A DNA stretch of 64,000 nucleotides, from positions 1 to 64,000 of the forward strand of contig NZ_FNGW01000005.1 in NCBI RefSeq assembly GCF_900103615.1. The letters are read 5' to 3'. Positions 54,770 through 63,673 of this stretch are shown one piece after another. The DNA comes from Romboutsia lituseburensis DSM 797. GTDB lineage: Bacteria > Bacillota > Clostridia > Peptostreptococcales > Peptostreptococcaceae. The first letter of the stretch is position 1. Each line of letters starts with the position of its first letter. The notes beneath the pieces are model-generated. The model was not told the DNA's origin. It saw only the letters and a program-made list of their open reading frames with translations, and did no database searches. The translations under genes were made by a program, and so were the position numbers.

Positions 54770-55216
54770 TTATTTAAAAGCATTATTAGCATTTATTAAT
54801 GCTGTTATACCAAGTACATAACTATCAAATCCAAATCCAGATATCTGTCCTATACATGCACTAGCTGTTACACTTTTTTGTCTGAACTCTTCTCTTTTAT
54901 GTATATTGGATATATGAACTTCTACTACATTAATATCTATCGATTTGATAGCGTCATGAATAGCATAGCTATAATGAGTAAAAGCACCAGGGTTTAAAAC
55001 TATTCCATCATACCTATCCATAGATTCATGAATTTTGTCTATTATACATCCTTCATGATTACTTTGGAAGAATTCTATTATAATTTCATCATTTACTTTT
55101 TTAAATTTATTTGATATATAATCTTCTAAATCTTTTAAAGTATTATTTCCATATATGCTTTTTTCTCTTTTTCCTAACATATTTAGGTTTGGACCATTAA
55201 TCACTATGATTTTCAT
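54770..55216 (-). CDS. aroQ: 3-dehydroquinate dehydratase, type II
   Basis: A 148-residue type II dehydroquinase (shikimate pathway step 3). IIVINGPNLNMLGKREKSIYG starts it, with the catalytic Tyr at about residue 22. FQSNHEGCIIDKIHE near 49, NPGAFTHYSYAIHDAI near 76 and EVHISNIHKREEFR near 99 are all conserved, including the His pair. The start ATG at 55216 has GGGGG. It follows aroK by 55 bases. Confidence 0.96.
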   Translation of the reverse strand: MKIIVINGPNLNMLGKREKSIYGNNTLKDLEDYISNKFKKVNDEIIIEFFQSNHEGCIIDKIHESMDRYDGIVLNPGAFTHYSYAIHDAIKSIDINVVEVHISNIHKREEFRQKSVTASACIGQISGFGFDSYVLGITALINANNAFK

Positions 55217-55271
55217 AAATACCCCCGACTCTCCGATTACAAACTTTTACCACTATTAATAATATCACAAA

Positions 55272-55778
55272 TTATCTAATAGAAACAAGTATTTCACTAA
55301 CTACTTCTTGTATATTTTTATCATTTATATTGATTTTTATGTCACAAGCACAATTATATTTGTCATATCTTTGATTTAGTAGTTTTTCAATAGTATTAGA
55401 TATATTTGAACTATTTTTTAATAATGGTCTTTTATCTAATTCTCTTGATACATTTCTTTTTATAGTTTCTACACTTCCATCTAAAAATACAACATTTTTT
55501 TCATCTTTTAGTATATTTAAATTTTCCTCAGTCGTTATAATCCCCCCACCTGTAGAAATTATTATATTTTTTTCTATTAATGACTCTTTTAAAACTTTAG
55601 TTTCTAATAATCTAAAATACTGTTCTCCCTTTGTTTCAAATATTTTAGTTATGGTCATATTTTCACGCTTTTCAATTTCATTATCTATATCTACAAATTT
55701 TATATTTGATTTACTTGAGATCTTTTTTCCTATTACTGTCTTTCCAGTCCCCATAAAACCAATTAATATAATTTTCAT
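55272..55778 (-). CDS. aroK: Shikimate kinase
   Basis: A 168-residue kinase that phosphorylates shikimate. The P-loop GFMGTGKTVIGK (residues 7-18), DIDNEIEKRENMTI near 31 with the substrate-binding Asp, FRLLETKVLKE near 57 and ISTGGGIITTEEN near 73 are conserved. GELDKRP-type lid residues appear as RELDKRPLLKN. ATG at 55778 has GAGGGAGA. It is 2 bases after the last pilin-like gene, so the aro genes and the pilin-like genes share a transcript. Confidence 0.95.
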   Translation of the reverse strand: MKIILIGFMGTGKTVIGKKISSKSNIKFVDIDNEIEKRENMTITKIFETKGEQYFRLLETKVLKESLIEKNIIISTGGGIITTEENLNILKDEKNVVFLDGSVETIKRNVSRELDKRPLLKNSSNISNTIEKLLNQRYDKYNCACDIKININDKNIQEVVSEILVSIR

Positions 55779-55780
55779 GC

Positions 55781-56308
55781 CTAATCTCCCTCAAAATTTC
55801 TTATATTTATATTAGATTCTTTCTCTAGTGTTTCTCCATCTTTGTATAAAACTAATTTTATATTAATAAAATGCTTATCTTTACTACTCTTTGCATATAT
55901 ATTTTCAACATAATCTCCTATTTCATAGCCTCCTGGCTCACTATTACCAGAACTATTGAGCGAATTAATAAATATTTTATTTAAGTTCTTTTTAAAGCTA
56001 ATTTCTTTATCTTTTTTATTTAAATTAGTATCATTATACCTACATTTTATAGAGTTTGCACTTATAACCTCGTTATCTGTGAAATCTTTTGAGTTTATAC
56101 TTATAACACCCTTTGAATTTTCTATTACATTTTCTATGTATTTCATTATTTCGTTTGATTGTTGTTGTAACTCAATTTTAGATTCAAGCTTATTTTTCAA
56201 ATTATACGTAAAAAATAAACTATAATATAATATTAACAATATTATTGATATTATAGCAATTGAAATAACATGTTCTAATAGTAAATATCCATCTCTTTTA
56301 CGCTTCAT
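55781..56308 (-). CDS. Type IV prepilin-like protein (GspJ/PilW-like)
   Basis: A 175-residue prepilin. After a basic start comes the cleavage site RDG followed by YLLLEHVISIAIISI, so the Gly at -1 and the Glu at +5 are intact. The hydrophobic helix is about residues 8-30. The remaining soluble domain has no close motif. Its size and position (after a GspH-like gene) suggest a minor pseudopilin. The start ATG at 56308 has AAGAAGG. It overlaps the upstream gene by 11 bases and precedes aroK by 2 bases. Pilus or secretion ATPase genes are not in this window. Confidence 0.82.
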   Translation of the reverse strand: MKRKRDGYLLLEHVISIAIISIILLILYYSLFFTYNLKNKLESKIELQQQSNEIMKYIENVIENSKGVISINSKDFTDNEVISANSIKCRYNDTNLNKKDKEISFKKNLNKIFINSLNSSGNSEPGGYEIGDYVENIYAKSSKDKHFINIKLVLYKDGETLEKESNINIRNFEGD

Positions 56309-56750
56309 ATCTACCTTCTTTCAATAAAACTCTTCCACTTACTGGAACTATAGTTATTTCCTTTTTTATTATACCATTATATACTTTAATAGTACTGCCT
56401 TTGCTTATAGGAGTTCCATCTTGCTTAAAAGATATTTTACTTAATCCAGCTAGACTAGCTCCTTTTGGTAATTGGACTTCTTTAATATCTTTTGAATTAG
56501 ACCTTAGTATATAACTTATATAATTTTTTTCTTCTTTATAATATATATACGTTTTAAGATCTCCCATCATATTGCATTTTCTTACATATCTTATATCTGA
56601 GCATAACTGTTTTGTAAAAGAGTTTAAAACATAATTTTTATTGTCTCCATTAAAAAAACATAATGTTGAGATTATTATAATTATACTCATGCATATAACT
56701 ACTTCTATTAATGTCACATTCCTTCTCTTTTCATATGTATATCTCCTCAT
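56298..56750 (-). CDS. Type IV prepilin-like protein (GspH-like), start possibly frameshifted
   Basis: A 150-residue frame with the pilin segment VTLIEVVICMSII; Glu at +5 is present but the -1 residue is Asn instead of Gly. The long-frame ATG at 56750 has only a weak ribosome site and lies inside the upstream gene (20-base overlap). A better ATG at 56734, in another frame, lies 8 bases after AGGAG and reads M-K-R-E-G-M before TGA. Removing the extra TG (GGAATGTGACA to GGAATGACA) would join it to TLIEVV, giving a standard prepilin MKREG-MTLIE. So either the long frame is used or a 2-base frameshift has occurred. Confidence 0.6.
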   Translation of the reverse strand: MRRYTYEKRRNVTLIEVVICMSIIIIISTLCFFNGDNKNYVLNSFTKQLCSDIRYVRKCNMMGDLKTYIYYKEEKNYISYILRSNSKDIKEVQLPKGASLAGLSKISFKQDGTPISKGSTIKVYNGIIKKEITIVPVSGRVLLKEGRYEA

Positions 56751-57252
56751 AATTATAAAACTTTAAAATTTTATTTATATCTATTTGTGTAAAATTTTCT
56801 AAATCAGGATTATATGGATTAATAATTTCAACACTTACTTTAAACGTTTTATTATATACTTTTTCTTCTACTTTTATGTTTATATCAAATTTTACACATT
56901 TACTGTTTTTATCTATATTTATATTCTTAGGTATACTTACCGATATGCGTTTAGATTCTTGTTCATAAGAATTACATACATTATTTTTAATTGTATTTCC
57001 TAAGAAATACTGGTAAAATTCTTCTTCATTAGATGTGTTTTTCAATGCATTTTCAACTTCTTTAAAAATTTTACTATTCAATATTTCTATATATCCATAC
57101 CCTAATTGTTTTATTTGTTCTTCTTTTAATTCTAATGCGAATATATTTGAGTTAGAATAGTTTAGACCTATACAAGTCATTGTTATAGTAGCTATAATAG
57201 AAAAAATTATCAATGTTGTAAGAAGTATCGATCCGTTATTGTTTAAATACAT
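56731..57252 (-). CDS. Pilin-like protein (GspK/PilX-like)
   Basis: A 173-residue protein with NNNGSILLTTLIIFSIIATI at residues 4-23. The Gly at -1 is present but +5 is Thr, not Glu, a feature of GspK- and PilX-type minor pilins. The soluble domain of about 140 residues follows. ATG at 57252 has a weak AGAAAG site; it overlaps the upstream gene by 17 bases, so translation coupling is likely. Confidence 0.72.
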   Translation of the reverse strand: MYLNNNGSILLTTLIIFSIIATITMTCIGLNYSNSNIFALELKEEQIKQLGYGYIEILNSKIFKEVENALKNTSNEEEFYQYFLGNTIKNNVCNSYEQESKRISVSIPKNINIDKNSKCVKFDINIKVEEKVYNKTFKVSVEIINPYNPDLENFTQIDINKILKFYNYEEIYI

Positions 57253-57592
57253 AACTTTCTAATTTAAAATTATTTTTTTCATTGTGTACTAGTACATAAA
57301 CTTTATAGCATTGATAATTTTCTTTATTTTTTTCTATTATAGTTTCAATTTCAAATTTATTTATTTTATCTTTTTTATTAAAATTATTAATTTGGTCTTT
57401 TGAGTTGTTTTTTATAATAAACTTAGTTTCTTCAATTTTACTTTTAGCTATATCTAGCATCTCAAACCTGTCCTTATTAAATAAAGTAAACTCATAACTA
57501 TTATAAAGAACATTTGATACAATATAAATTCCTAAACAAACTATCGTAACGCTAAATATACACTCAATGGTTGCAAATCCATCTTTCTTTAT
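57236..57592 (-). CDS. Type IV prepilin-like protein (GspI/PilV-like) lacking a normal start codon
   Basis: The ATG-only frame (57460) gives 74 residues and misses the pilin head. The frame extends upstream to IKKDGFATIECIFSVTI, with a perfect Gly -1 / Phe +1 / Glu +5 prepilin site, helix and MLDIAKSKIEE. No ATG, GTG or TTG exists before this motif. AAGGAG lies at 57607-57602, and the codon 9 bases after it is AAG (57595), where ATG would be expected. The next codon is ATA (57592), set here as a nominal start giving 118 residues. An ATG-to-AAG change is the simplest explanation; an AUA start is the alternative. Confidence 0.6.
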   Translation of the reverse strand: MKKDGFATIECIFSVTIVCLGIYIVSNVLYNSYEFTLFNKDRFEMLDIAKSKIEETKFIIKNNSKDQINNFNKKDKINKFEIETIIEKNKENYQCYKVYVLVHNEKNNFKLESYVFKQ

Positions 57593-57619
57593 CTTAAATA
57601 CACTCTCCTTATTTTTATA

Positions 57620-57638
57620 ACATATACCAAGTATATGT
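57620..57638 (-). other. Small hairpin between aroE and the pilin-like genes
   Basis: Inverted repeat ACATATAC / GTATATGT with a 3-base loop, 20 bases past the aroE stop, and no T-run. It could be an mRNA-end or attenuator element. Downstream gene starts lie about 30 bases on. Confidence 0.4.
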
Positions 57639-57657
57639 GGAGTTTAAACATAGTGAT

Positions 57658-58506
57658 TTATATTTTATTGTATAAGTCTTTTATATATTCTTCATCCTCT
57701 TTAGTTGCTTTTATTCCAGTCCATATATAAAATGCATGTAAGCCTTGATTTATAAGCATATCTATGCCATGAACTACATCCAAATTATTTTTTTTAGCCC
57801 AATTTAAAAAAGCAGTATTATGCGGTTTATAAACTATATCACACACTAACAAATTACCTTTTGGAATTAATCTTTCATCTATAGGACATAGATTGCTTTC
57901 CATACCAATTGGAGTTGTATTTATCAATATATCTATTTTATTTAAATCATTTTCATCTATAGGCTTAGTATCATAAACTACATCTAAGTTGAAATTTGTT
58001 TTAACTATTTTTCCAATTTCCTCAGCTTTATCTATGCTTCTATTTCTTATCTCTAAATATGAAATTCCTTCTGAGGCTAATTCTACACATATACTTCTAC
58101 ATGCTCCTCCAGCTCCAATTATTAGTACTTTTTTATTTTTTAATGTATACCCTTTTTCCAAAATAGATTTTACAAACCCTACTCCATCAGTATTGAAACC
58201 AATTAATTTGCCATCTATATTTTTTATTGTATTTACAGCACCAATTATGCCAGCATTTTTATCTATTTTATCTATATATCTCATAATATCTACTTTATGT
58301 GGAATAGTTACATTACATCCTATCATATCAAGCGTTTTTATACTTTCCACTGCTGATTTTAATTTTTTATTTTCTACATCAAAACAACAATATATATTAT
58401 TTTGCTTATATTTTTCGCATAGATAGTTATGAATTTGTGGTGAAAAACTATGTTTTACAGGGTGTCCTAAAAGACCTATTATTTTAGTCATTGAATTTGT
58501 GTTCAT
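57658..58506 (-). CDS. aroE: Shikimate dehydrogenase
   Basis: A 282-residue NADP-linked shikimate dehydrogenase (step 4 of the pathway). GLLGHPVKHSFSPQIHN near residue 8 binds shikimate, NVTIPHKVDIMRYID near 58 holds the catalytic Lys, and NTDGVGF near 98 the Asp. The dinucleotide site is LIIGAGGACRSICVEL near 120. The longest frame starts at 58533, but TAGGAG is just before the ATG at 58506. It is upstream of the pilin-like genes and aroK-aroQ, on the same strand. Confidence 0.95.
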   Translation of the reverse strand: MNTNSMTKIIGLLGHPVKHSFSPQIHNYLCEKYKQNNIYCCFDVENKKLKSAVESIKTLDMIGCNVTIPHKVDIMRYIDKIDKNAGIIGAVNTIKNIDGKLIGFNTDGVGFVKSILEKGYTLKNKKVLIIGAGGACRSICVELASEGISYLEIRNRSIDKAEEIGKIVKTNFNLDVVYDTKPIDENDLNKIDILINTTPIGMESNLCPIDERLIPKGNLLVCDIVYKPHNTAFLNWAKKNNLDVVHGIDMLINQGLHAFYIWTGIKATKEDEEYIKDLYNKI

Positions 58507-58558
58507 ATTTACTCCTACCTCTTTTATTATCATTTATTTAGTAATATATACCATTTAT

Positions 58559-61015
58559 CTAGAAATTACACATTCTAAGATACTCCGTATAAATAAAATC
58601 ATCTCCATCTAATTTTACTCTTTTTTTATATTCTTGCATATTTTCATTTACTTCTATATCTATCTCTACTTCTATATCTTTTTTAGATCCTACTTTTATA
58701 TCTATTTTTCCATTGTATAATTCTATTATAGATTTTGCTACAGTTACGCCTATATCTAAGCTTCTTCTTTCCTGATCATTTATATATCTATCATAATCAT
58801 ATCCACCTTTATTTTTAATAGCTATATTTGTTTTACCTCTTGTGCTACTTAAATCTACATTAATTATACTATTCGAATATGAATATCTAATAACCATAGA
58901 TAATAAAGTTAGTATTATCTTTTCTATATCATCCGGATCTACATCTGCTATTCTTTCTTCTTCATCTGTATCAAATAAAATTTCAATTCCATTGACGCCC
59001 ACGTATTTACTAAACTCATCACAAACATCTTCAACTATACTAACTATATTATAATTATCTTTATTACACTCATGAAATTGAGATTCAAGTTTTGCCAAAT
59101 CCATGATATTATCAATTAACCCCATCAACATATACGTATGTTTTTTTACAATATCAACAGACTTAGAAATTTCACTATTAGGATTTTTTGTTATATATTC
59201 TTTATTCATAATCTCTAATAATTGATTAGATGATGTTATAACATTTAAAGGCGTTTTGAGCTCATGAGATATATTAACAAAGAATTCCGATTTTATTTTA
59301 TGCTCCTTTTTCTTTATTTCTATTTCTCTTTCAATAGTTTCAGCTTTAACTTGTTCTGTTATATCCCTTACGATACCAATTTTATTCATTTTTTTATTGA
59401 TTTCAATTAGCATTTCTCCACATTCAATATAAGTATCTTGTCCATATTTATCTTTTATTGATTTTCGTTTAAAGTTTATATTTTCAGCATTTTTATTTGC
59501 CACTTGTAACTTTAATTCATCTTCTAAATTTATAACATTAAAGTCATTGAATTGTAGTAATTCTGATAGTACCTTATTAGAATAGTTAATATTTTTATTA
59601 TCAATATCAGATATATATATTCCTTCTGGTATTACATTTACCAATGATTCATATTTTTCCTTACTATACTCTACAGTCTCTAAAAGCTTTCTATATTCTG
59701 TTATATCTCTTATAACTATTAAACTTTTTTCACTTTCTCCATCATTAAATTTAGCTCTATCAATATTTAAGCAGTATTCTTCATTTGATTCATTTTTATA
59801 AGATACTTCTCCTATAATAGAATTATTTAATAATATTTTTTTCATATTATCTCTATAAAAATCTACATTTTTATTTTTATTATTATTGTATAAAATTCTA
59901 TTTTCATCTGTTATAAGTATTGTATAAGGAATTGTATCTACTATTTTACTGTATTTTATATTATTTTCTTTTATCTTTATTTCACTAGTTTTCTTATAAG
60001 TTATATCTGTCATTGCACAAATAGTACCTATATTCTGACTTCCTACTAAAAAAGGTGCATATATACATTTAAATATTCTTCCTTCTTTACTTCTTATTTC
60101 ACACTCTACGTCTTTACCTTGCATTGTTTTTTCTATACATTTTAAAAATTTATTTTTATCTTTAATACTATCATTTAAAAACATATTAAGCTCTACTTTA
60201 TAGTTATATTCAGAATAACACTCCCACATATTTGTAAAACTTTTATCCTCATTTAATATGTAACCATCTTTATCTATTATAAATGTACAAGTTTTATTTT
60301 CACCTATTATTAATTTAAGGAGATCTTGCTTTCTTTTTATACTTTCACTTATTGTATTTGTTATATTTCCATTTAGTTTTAAGTTTTCTCTTGCTTCTTT
60401 TAATTTAAGATTACTTTTTTGTAGCTTATCATTAATTTCTATTTTTATATTATATCTTTCTTTTAAATTAGCATTAAATATTTTATAAAAAATATATATT
60501 GAGCATATAATTTCAAGTGAATAATTAATAGCTTTAATAATTGAATTTGTTGGATTTAACATATATAAACCTAATTCAAAAGTCATTAAAATTATTACAA
60601 AAATATTTAATAAATTAATTTTATATCTTATAAAATTAATCATACTTATACATATTGTATTTATCACTACTAGTATAGATATAAAAATCATATATGATTT
60701 AAATTGTATTAAGTTGTGACAAATTAATAATGTATATCCTAGAATTAAATTTAAATAAATAACAAATTTATTTATTTTACTTTTATTTTCTTTTATATTG
60801 ATTTGTAGTATTGATAATATAACAATACTTTGAAATGCATAATTTAAACCAAGCAAAGTCTCATTATGCATTATATACACTACTTTTAATAATAAAATCA
60901 TAATAATGTTTTGTAGTAGCATAAAATTTTTATCTGTCTTATTTACACTAAAACGTGAATATAAAACATACAAGCTCATAATAAATAAAGATATACTAAT
61001 TATATTTATATACAT
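58559..61015 (-). CDS. Multi-PAS membrane sensor kinase, H-box intact, ATPase domain degenerate
   Basis: An 818-residue protein. Residues 1-185 contain about seven membrane helices. Three PAS-like domains follow (about 235-345, 345-445 and 450-560). The dimerisation/phosphoacceptor helix reads FFVNISHELKTPLNVI with His584. The ATPase domain is damaged: the N-box is LTLLSMVIRYS with Met707 replacing Asn, and the G1 box is KNKGGYDYD without the DxGxG pattern. GxGLGL has become IGVTVAKSI. Autophosphorylation in cis looks unlikely. The start ATG at 61015 has GGGAG. It lies 28 bases after the companion kinase gene, on one transcript. No response regulator is in the window. Confidence 0.85.
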   Translation of the reverse strand: MYINIISISLFIMSLYVLYSRFSVNKTDKNFMLLQNIIMILLLKVVYIMHNETLLGLNYAFQSIVILSILQINIKENKSKINKFVIYLNLILGYTLLICHNLIQFKSYMIFISILVVINTICISMINFIRYKINLLNIFVIILMTFELGLYMLNPTNSIIKAINYSLEIICSIYIFYKIFNANLKERYNIKIEINDKLQKSNLKLKEARENLKLNGNITNTISESIKRKQDLLKLIIGENKTCTFIIDKDGYILNEDKSFTNMWECYSEYNYKVELNMFLNDSIKDKNKFLKCIEKTMQGKDVECEIRSKEGRIFKCIYAPFLVGSQNIGTICAMTDITYKKTSEIKIKENNIKYSKIVDTIPYTILITDENRILYNNNKNKNVDFYRDNMKKILLNNSIIGEVSYKNESNEEYCLNIDRAKFNDGESEKSLIVIRDITEYRKLLETVEYSKEKYESLVNVIPEGIYISDIDNKNINYSNKVLSELLQFNDFNVINLEDELKLQVANKNAENINFKRKSIKDKYGQDTYIECGEMLIEINKKMNKIGIVRDITEQVKAETIEREIEIKKKEHKIKSEFFVNISHELKTPLNVITSSNQLLEIMNKEYITKNPNSEISKSVDIVKKHTYMLMGLIDNIMDLAKLESQFHECNKDNYNIVSIVEDVCDEFSKYVGVNGIEILFDTDEEERIADVDPDDIEKIILTLLSMVIRYSYSNSIINVDLSSTRGKTNIAIKNKGGYDYDRYINDQERRSLDIGVTVAKSIIELYNGKIDIKVGSKKDIEVEIDIEVNENMQEYKKRVKLDGDDFIYTEYLRMCNF

Positions 61016-61043
61016 ACTAATACTCCCTTTTAAAAAGTTATAT

Positions 61044-63401
61044 TTAATAACTATAATTAAAATATATGTCTGAGAATTCTATGTCTATTTTTTCATTGTC
61101 ACTAAAATCGCATCCACTGTCTATTTTCTCTAATAATTTATCCGTTTCAATATTTTCCTTTAGTATTAATGTAAATTCACTACCCTTGTTAATTTTACTA
61201 TTAACTACTATTTTAGCATTATGAATATCTGCCAGTTTTTTTACTAAAGATAAACCAATTCCACTTCCTTCAGCCCCTCTTGATAGTGTCCTATCTACTT
61301 GTTCAAAGCTTTCAAATATTATGTCTAATTTATCCTCTGGAATACCATCACCTGTATCAGCTACAGTAATATGAACTTCTTCCTTTTTACAGTTTATTAT
61401 TATATTTATATTTCCACCCTTTGGGGTAAATTTTATAGAGTTTGAAAGTAGATTTAATAAAATTTTTTCTATTTTTTCTTTATCTATTGCCATTACTTTT
61501 TTATGTACATCTGATTTAAAAGAAATAGATAGTCCTTTTTCATCAGTATATCTTTTTGATTTTACTACAATGTCGCTAGTTAAATTTATTAAATCATATT
61601 TTTTTATATTCATCTTATATGTCCCATTTTCTAAATGTCCTATTTGTTGAATATTATCTAACAGTCTCATTAATCTATAGCAATTCTGTTTAACTAATCT
61701 AGTGTAATTATCAATATAGTCTGAATCATACTTGTCCTTGTTTAAATAAAGTATCTTATTAGTTTCAAATATAGTATTAATAGGCCTTTTTATATCATTT
61801 GCTACATTCGCTAAGAATTCTGCTTTAAATCTGCATTTATCACTTATTTCATCTAGCATCTCTTTCATTTGCTGAGTTTTGTATTTGTCATCTAAAGTTC
61901 TAACCACAACTAAAAAAGCATTATCTTCACTTCTATCAATTATAGCAATTTCTATTTCTTTAATTTTATTTGTATTAGTGTAAAACTTTCTAAACTTGCC
62001 ATAATCACATTCATTCAAATATTTTTTTATTATGTTATTTAAACTTTCAACTCCAATATTTTTTAATATTTTCATCATTGCTTTATTTCTATATATATGA
62101 TTATTTGTGTTTTTGTCTATTATAACAACACCTTCTGGAAGTGTTTGAAGTAACAGCTTATATGTTTTTTCACTTTGTTCTATATCAGTGATAACATTTT
62201 CCATATTACTTATATCTATAGCTATCGTAAGTAACATTTTTATATTGTTTAATAAAATTGTTGTAGTTATAAATTCAATTGTTTTTCCAGTTTTAGTTTC
62301 TATCTTCGTAGATATTTTTTCAGCTTTACCCATACAGACTAAATTAATATTATTTATAAATTTAGCCTTAGATATTTCATCTGTTGATAAAATCATATCC
62401 TCAATTGATAATTTAGTTTGAGATTCATTTAAGTTTAACAAACTAATAGCTTTGCTATTTATGTATTTTATACTATTCATATTATGAATTATTACACCAT
62501 CATTTAAAACATCCATTAATTTTTTATATCGCTCTTCACTTTCCTTTAGCTTATTTTTTATTAATGTACTTTCAGTTATATCACTTAAGATACAAATAAT
62601 CACTCTATTTTCATTTAATACTTCTTTAACGCATTCAAACTTATATATCTTTCCATCATAACTTTTTAGATTTTTTTCTATATTTAAATTTTGAATTTGT
62701 TCTAATATATCTATTGAATTTAGAAACTTCGAATTCATATGCTTGAATATATCAATTTCATTTTTATGTAAATCTATATTCATCATTAACTTAAAAGCTT
62801 TATTCATATAGATGCATTCTTTATCTTTATTTAAAATAAATATAGCATTTTTTGAATCCATAATTGATTTTTTTATATCGTTATTTAACTCTAATATTTC
62901 ATTTTTATATTGGTTTTGTAAGTTACACGCTAATATTGTTTTATTAGTAATTTCTAAAATTTGTTTTTTATTGGAGATTAATTTCATCTTTTCTTTCTTA
63001 ATTTCATTTTCTTTATTTTTTATATAATTTATAATTATAAATTTTGATATAGATAAATTTAATATAGCATATATAATTAATTCATATTTTATTTTCATTA
63101 TTATACTTAAAACATTTAAAACACTTAGAGATACTATAACTATAAAATATGTATTTTTTAACTTGTACTGATTTTTAAAAACTTTAATAACTATAACCGT
63201 CATTGTTATAGGGATTGATAATAAGTAAGCTTTCAAATTTAATATTCCTATAATAGCATGAATGAAAAAAACAAATGCTAAATATATAAAAGCCTTTTTA
63301 TTATAAGTTTTAAATAATATAACCGATATAAATATAATAGAAATAATTAATGTTAAATTAAAAAGTTGCAAAGTATCAATATTTATAGTTAGTTCTTTCA
63401 T
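61044..63401 (-). CDS. Multi-PAS membrane sensor kinase, ATPase intact, phosphoacceptor His replaced
   Basis: A 785-residue protein (from the ATG at 63401, which suits GGTGA; the longest frame starts at 63413). Residues about 1-130 hold six membrane helices, followed by three PAS-like domains (about 150-265, 280-395 and 405-510). The catalytic ATPase is intact: LLNLLSNSIKFT (N-box Asn650, Asn654), ADTGDGIPED (682-686 region) and GAEGSGIGLSLVKKLA. The dimerisation helix reads FLANVANDIKRPIN: the His of the H-box is Asn535 (codon 61799-61797, AAT). The usual S-H-E-L is A-N-D-I. So this protein cannot be phosphorylated at the normal place. It is the first gene of the pair. Confidence 0.85.
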   Translation of the reverse strand: MKELTINIDTLQLFNLTLIISIIFISVILFKTYNKKAFIYLAFVFFIHAIIGILNLKAYLLSIPITMTVIVIKVFKNQYKLKNTYFIVIVSLSVLNVLSIIMKIKYELIIYAILNLSISKFIIINYIKNKENEIKKEKMKLISNKKQILEITNKTILACNLQNQYKNEILELNNDIKKSIMDSKNAIFILNKDKECIYMNKAFKLMMNIDLHKNEIDIFKHMNSKFLNSIDILEQIQNLNIEKNLKSYDGKIYKFECVKEVLNENRVIICILSDITESTLIKNKLKESEERYKKLMDVLNDGVIIHNMNSIKYINSKAISLLNLNESQTKLSIEDMILSTDEISKAKFINNINLVCMGKAEKISTKIETKTGKTIEFITTTILLNNIKMLLTIAIDISNMENVITDIEQSEKTYKLLLQTLPEGVVIIDKNTNNHIYRNKAMMKILKNIGVESLNNIIKKYLNECDYGKFRKFYTNTNKIKEIEIAIIDRSEDNAFLVVVRTLDDKYKTQQMKEMLDEISDKCRFKAEFLANVANDIKRPINTIFETNKILYLNKDKYDSDYIDNYTRLVKQNCYRLMRLLDNIQQIGHLENGTYKMNIKKYDLINLTSDIVVKSKRYTDEKGLSISFKSDVHKKVMAIDKEKIEKILLNLLSNSIKFTPKGGNINIIINCKKEEVHITVADTGDGIPEDKLDIIFESFEQVDRTLSRGAEGSGIGLSLVKKLADIHNAKIVVNSKINKGSEFTLILKENIETDKLLEKIDSGCDFSDNEKIDIEFSDIYFNYSY

Positions 63402-63646
63402 TCTCATCACCATCCACTCATTTTTATTATTTTGCGATATATATTTACTTTTTGCTTACACTTTCCTTATTAACTTTTACATGTAATTGTATTTTATTTC
63501 CTTTTTTGATATATAAATAATAGTAGCACATTGTTTTATTTTTTTTTGTCAGTTTTTGAGCACTTTTTATTAAAATTATTTGCTATAAAATAATGGTTTT
63601 TGTTGAACTTTCTAAGTTTATTTCTATTCTTTTGTTTTTATATACC

Positions 63647-63673
63647 AAAAAAAAGCCTATGTAAGGCTTTTTT
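63647..63673 (-). terminator. Intrinsic terminator at the 3' end of sigK
   Basis: Stem AAAAAGCCT / AGGCTTTTT with a 5-base loop, overlapping the stop codon at 63657. The A-run on the left supplies the U-tract on the minus strand. Confidence 0.82.

Noticed and set aside
57236-57460. The 74-residue ATG-started frame as the complete gene
   Set aside because: The frame continues upstream through a perfect prepilin signal and membrane helix, so the ATG at 57460 is internal.
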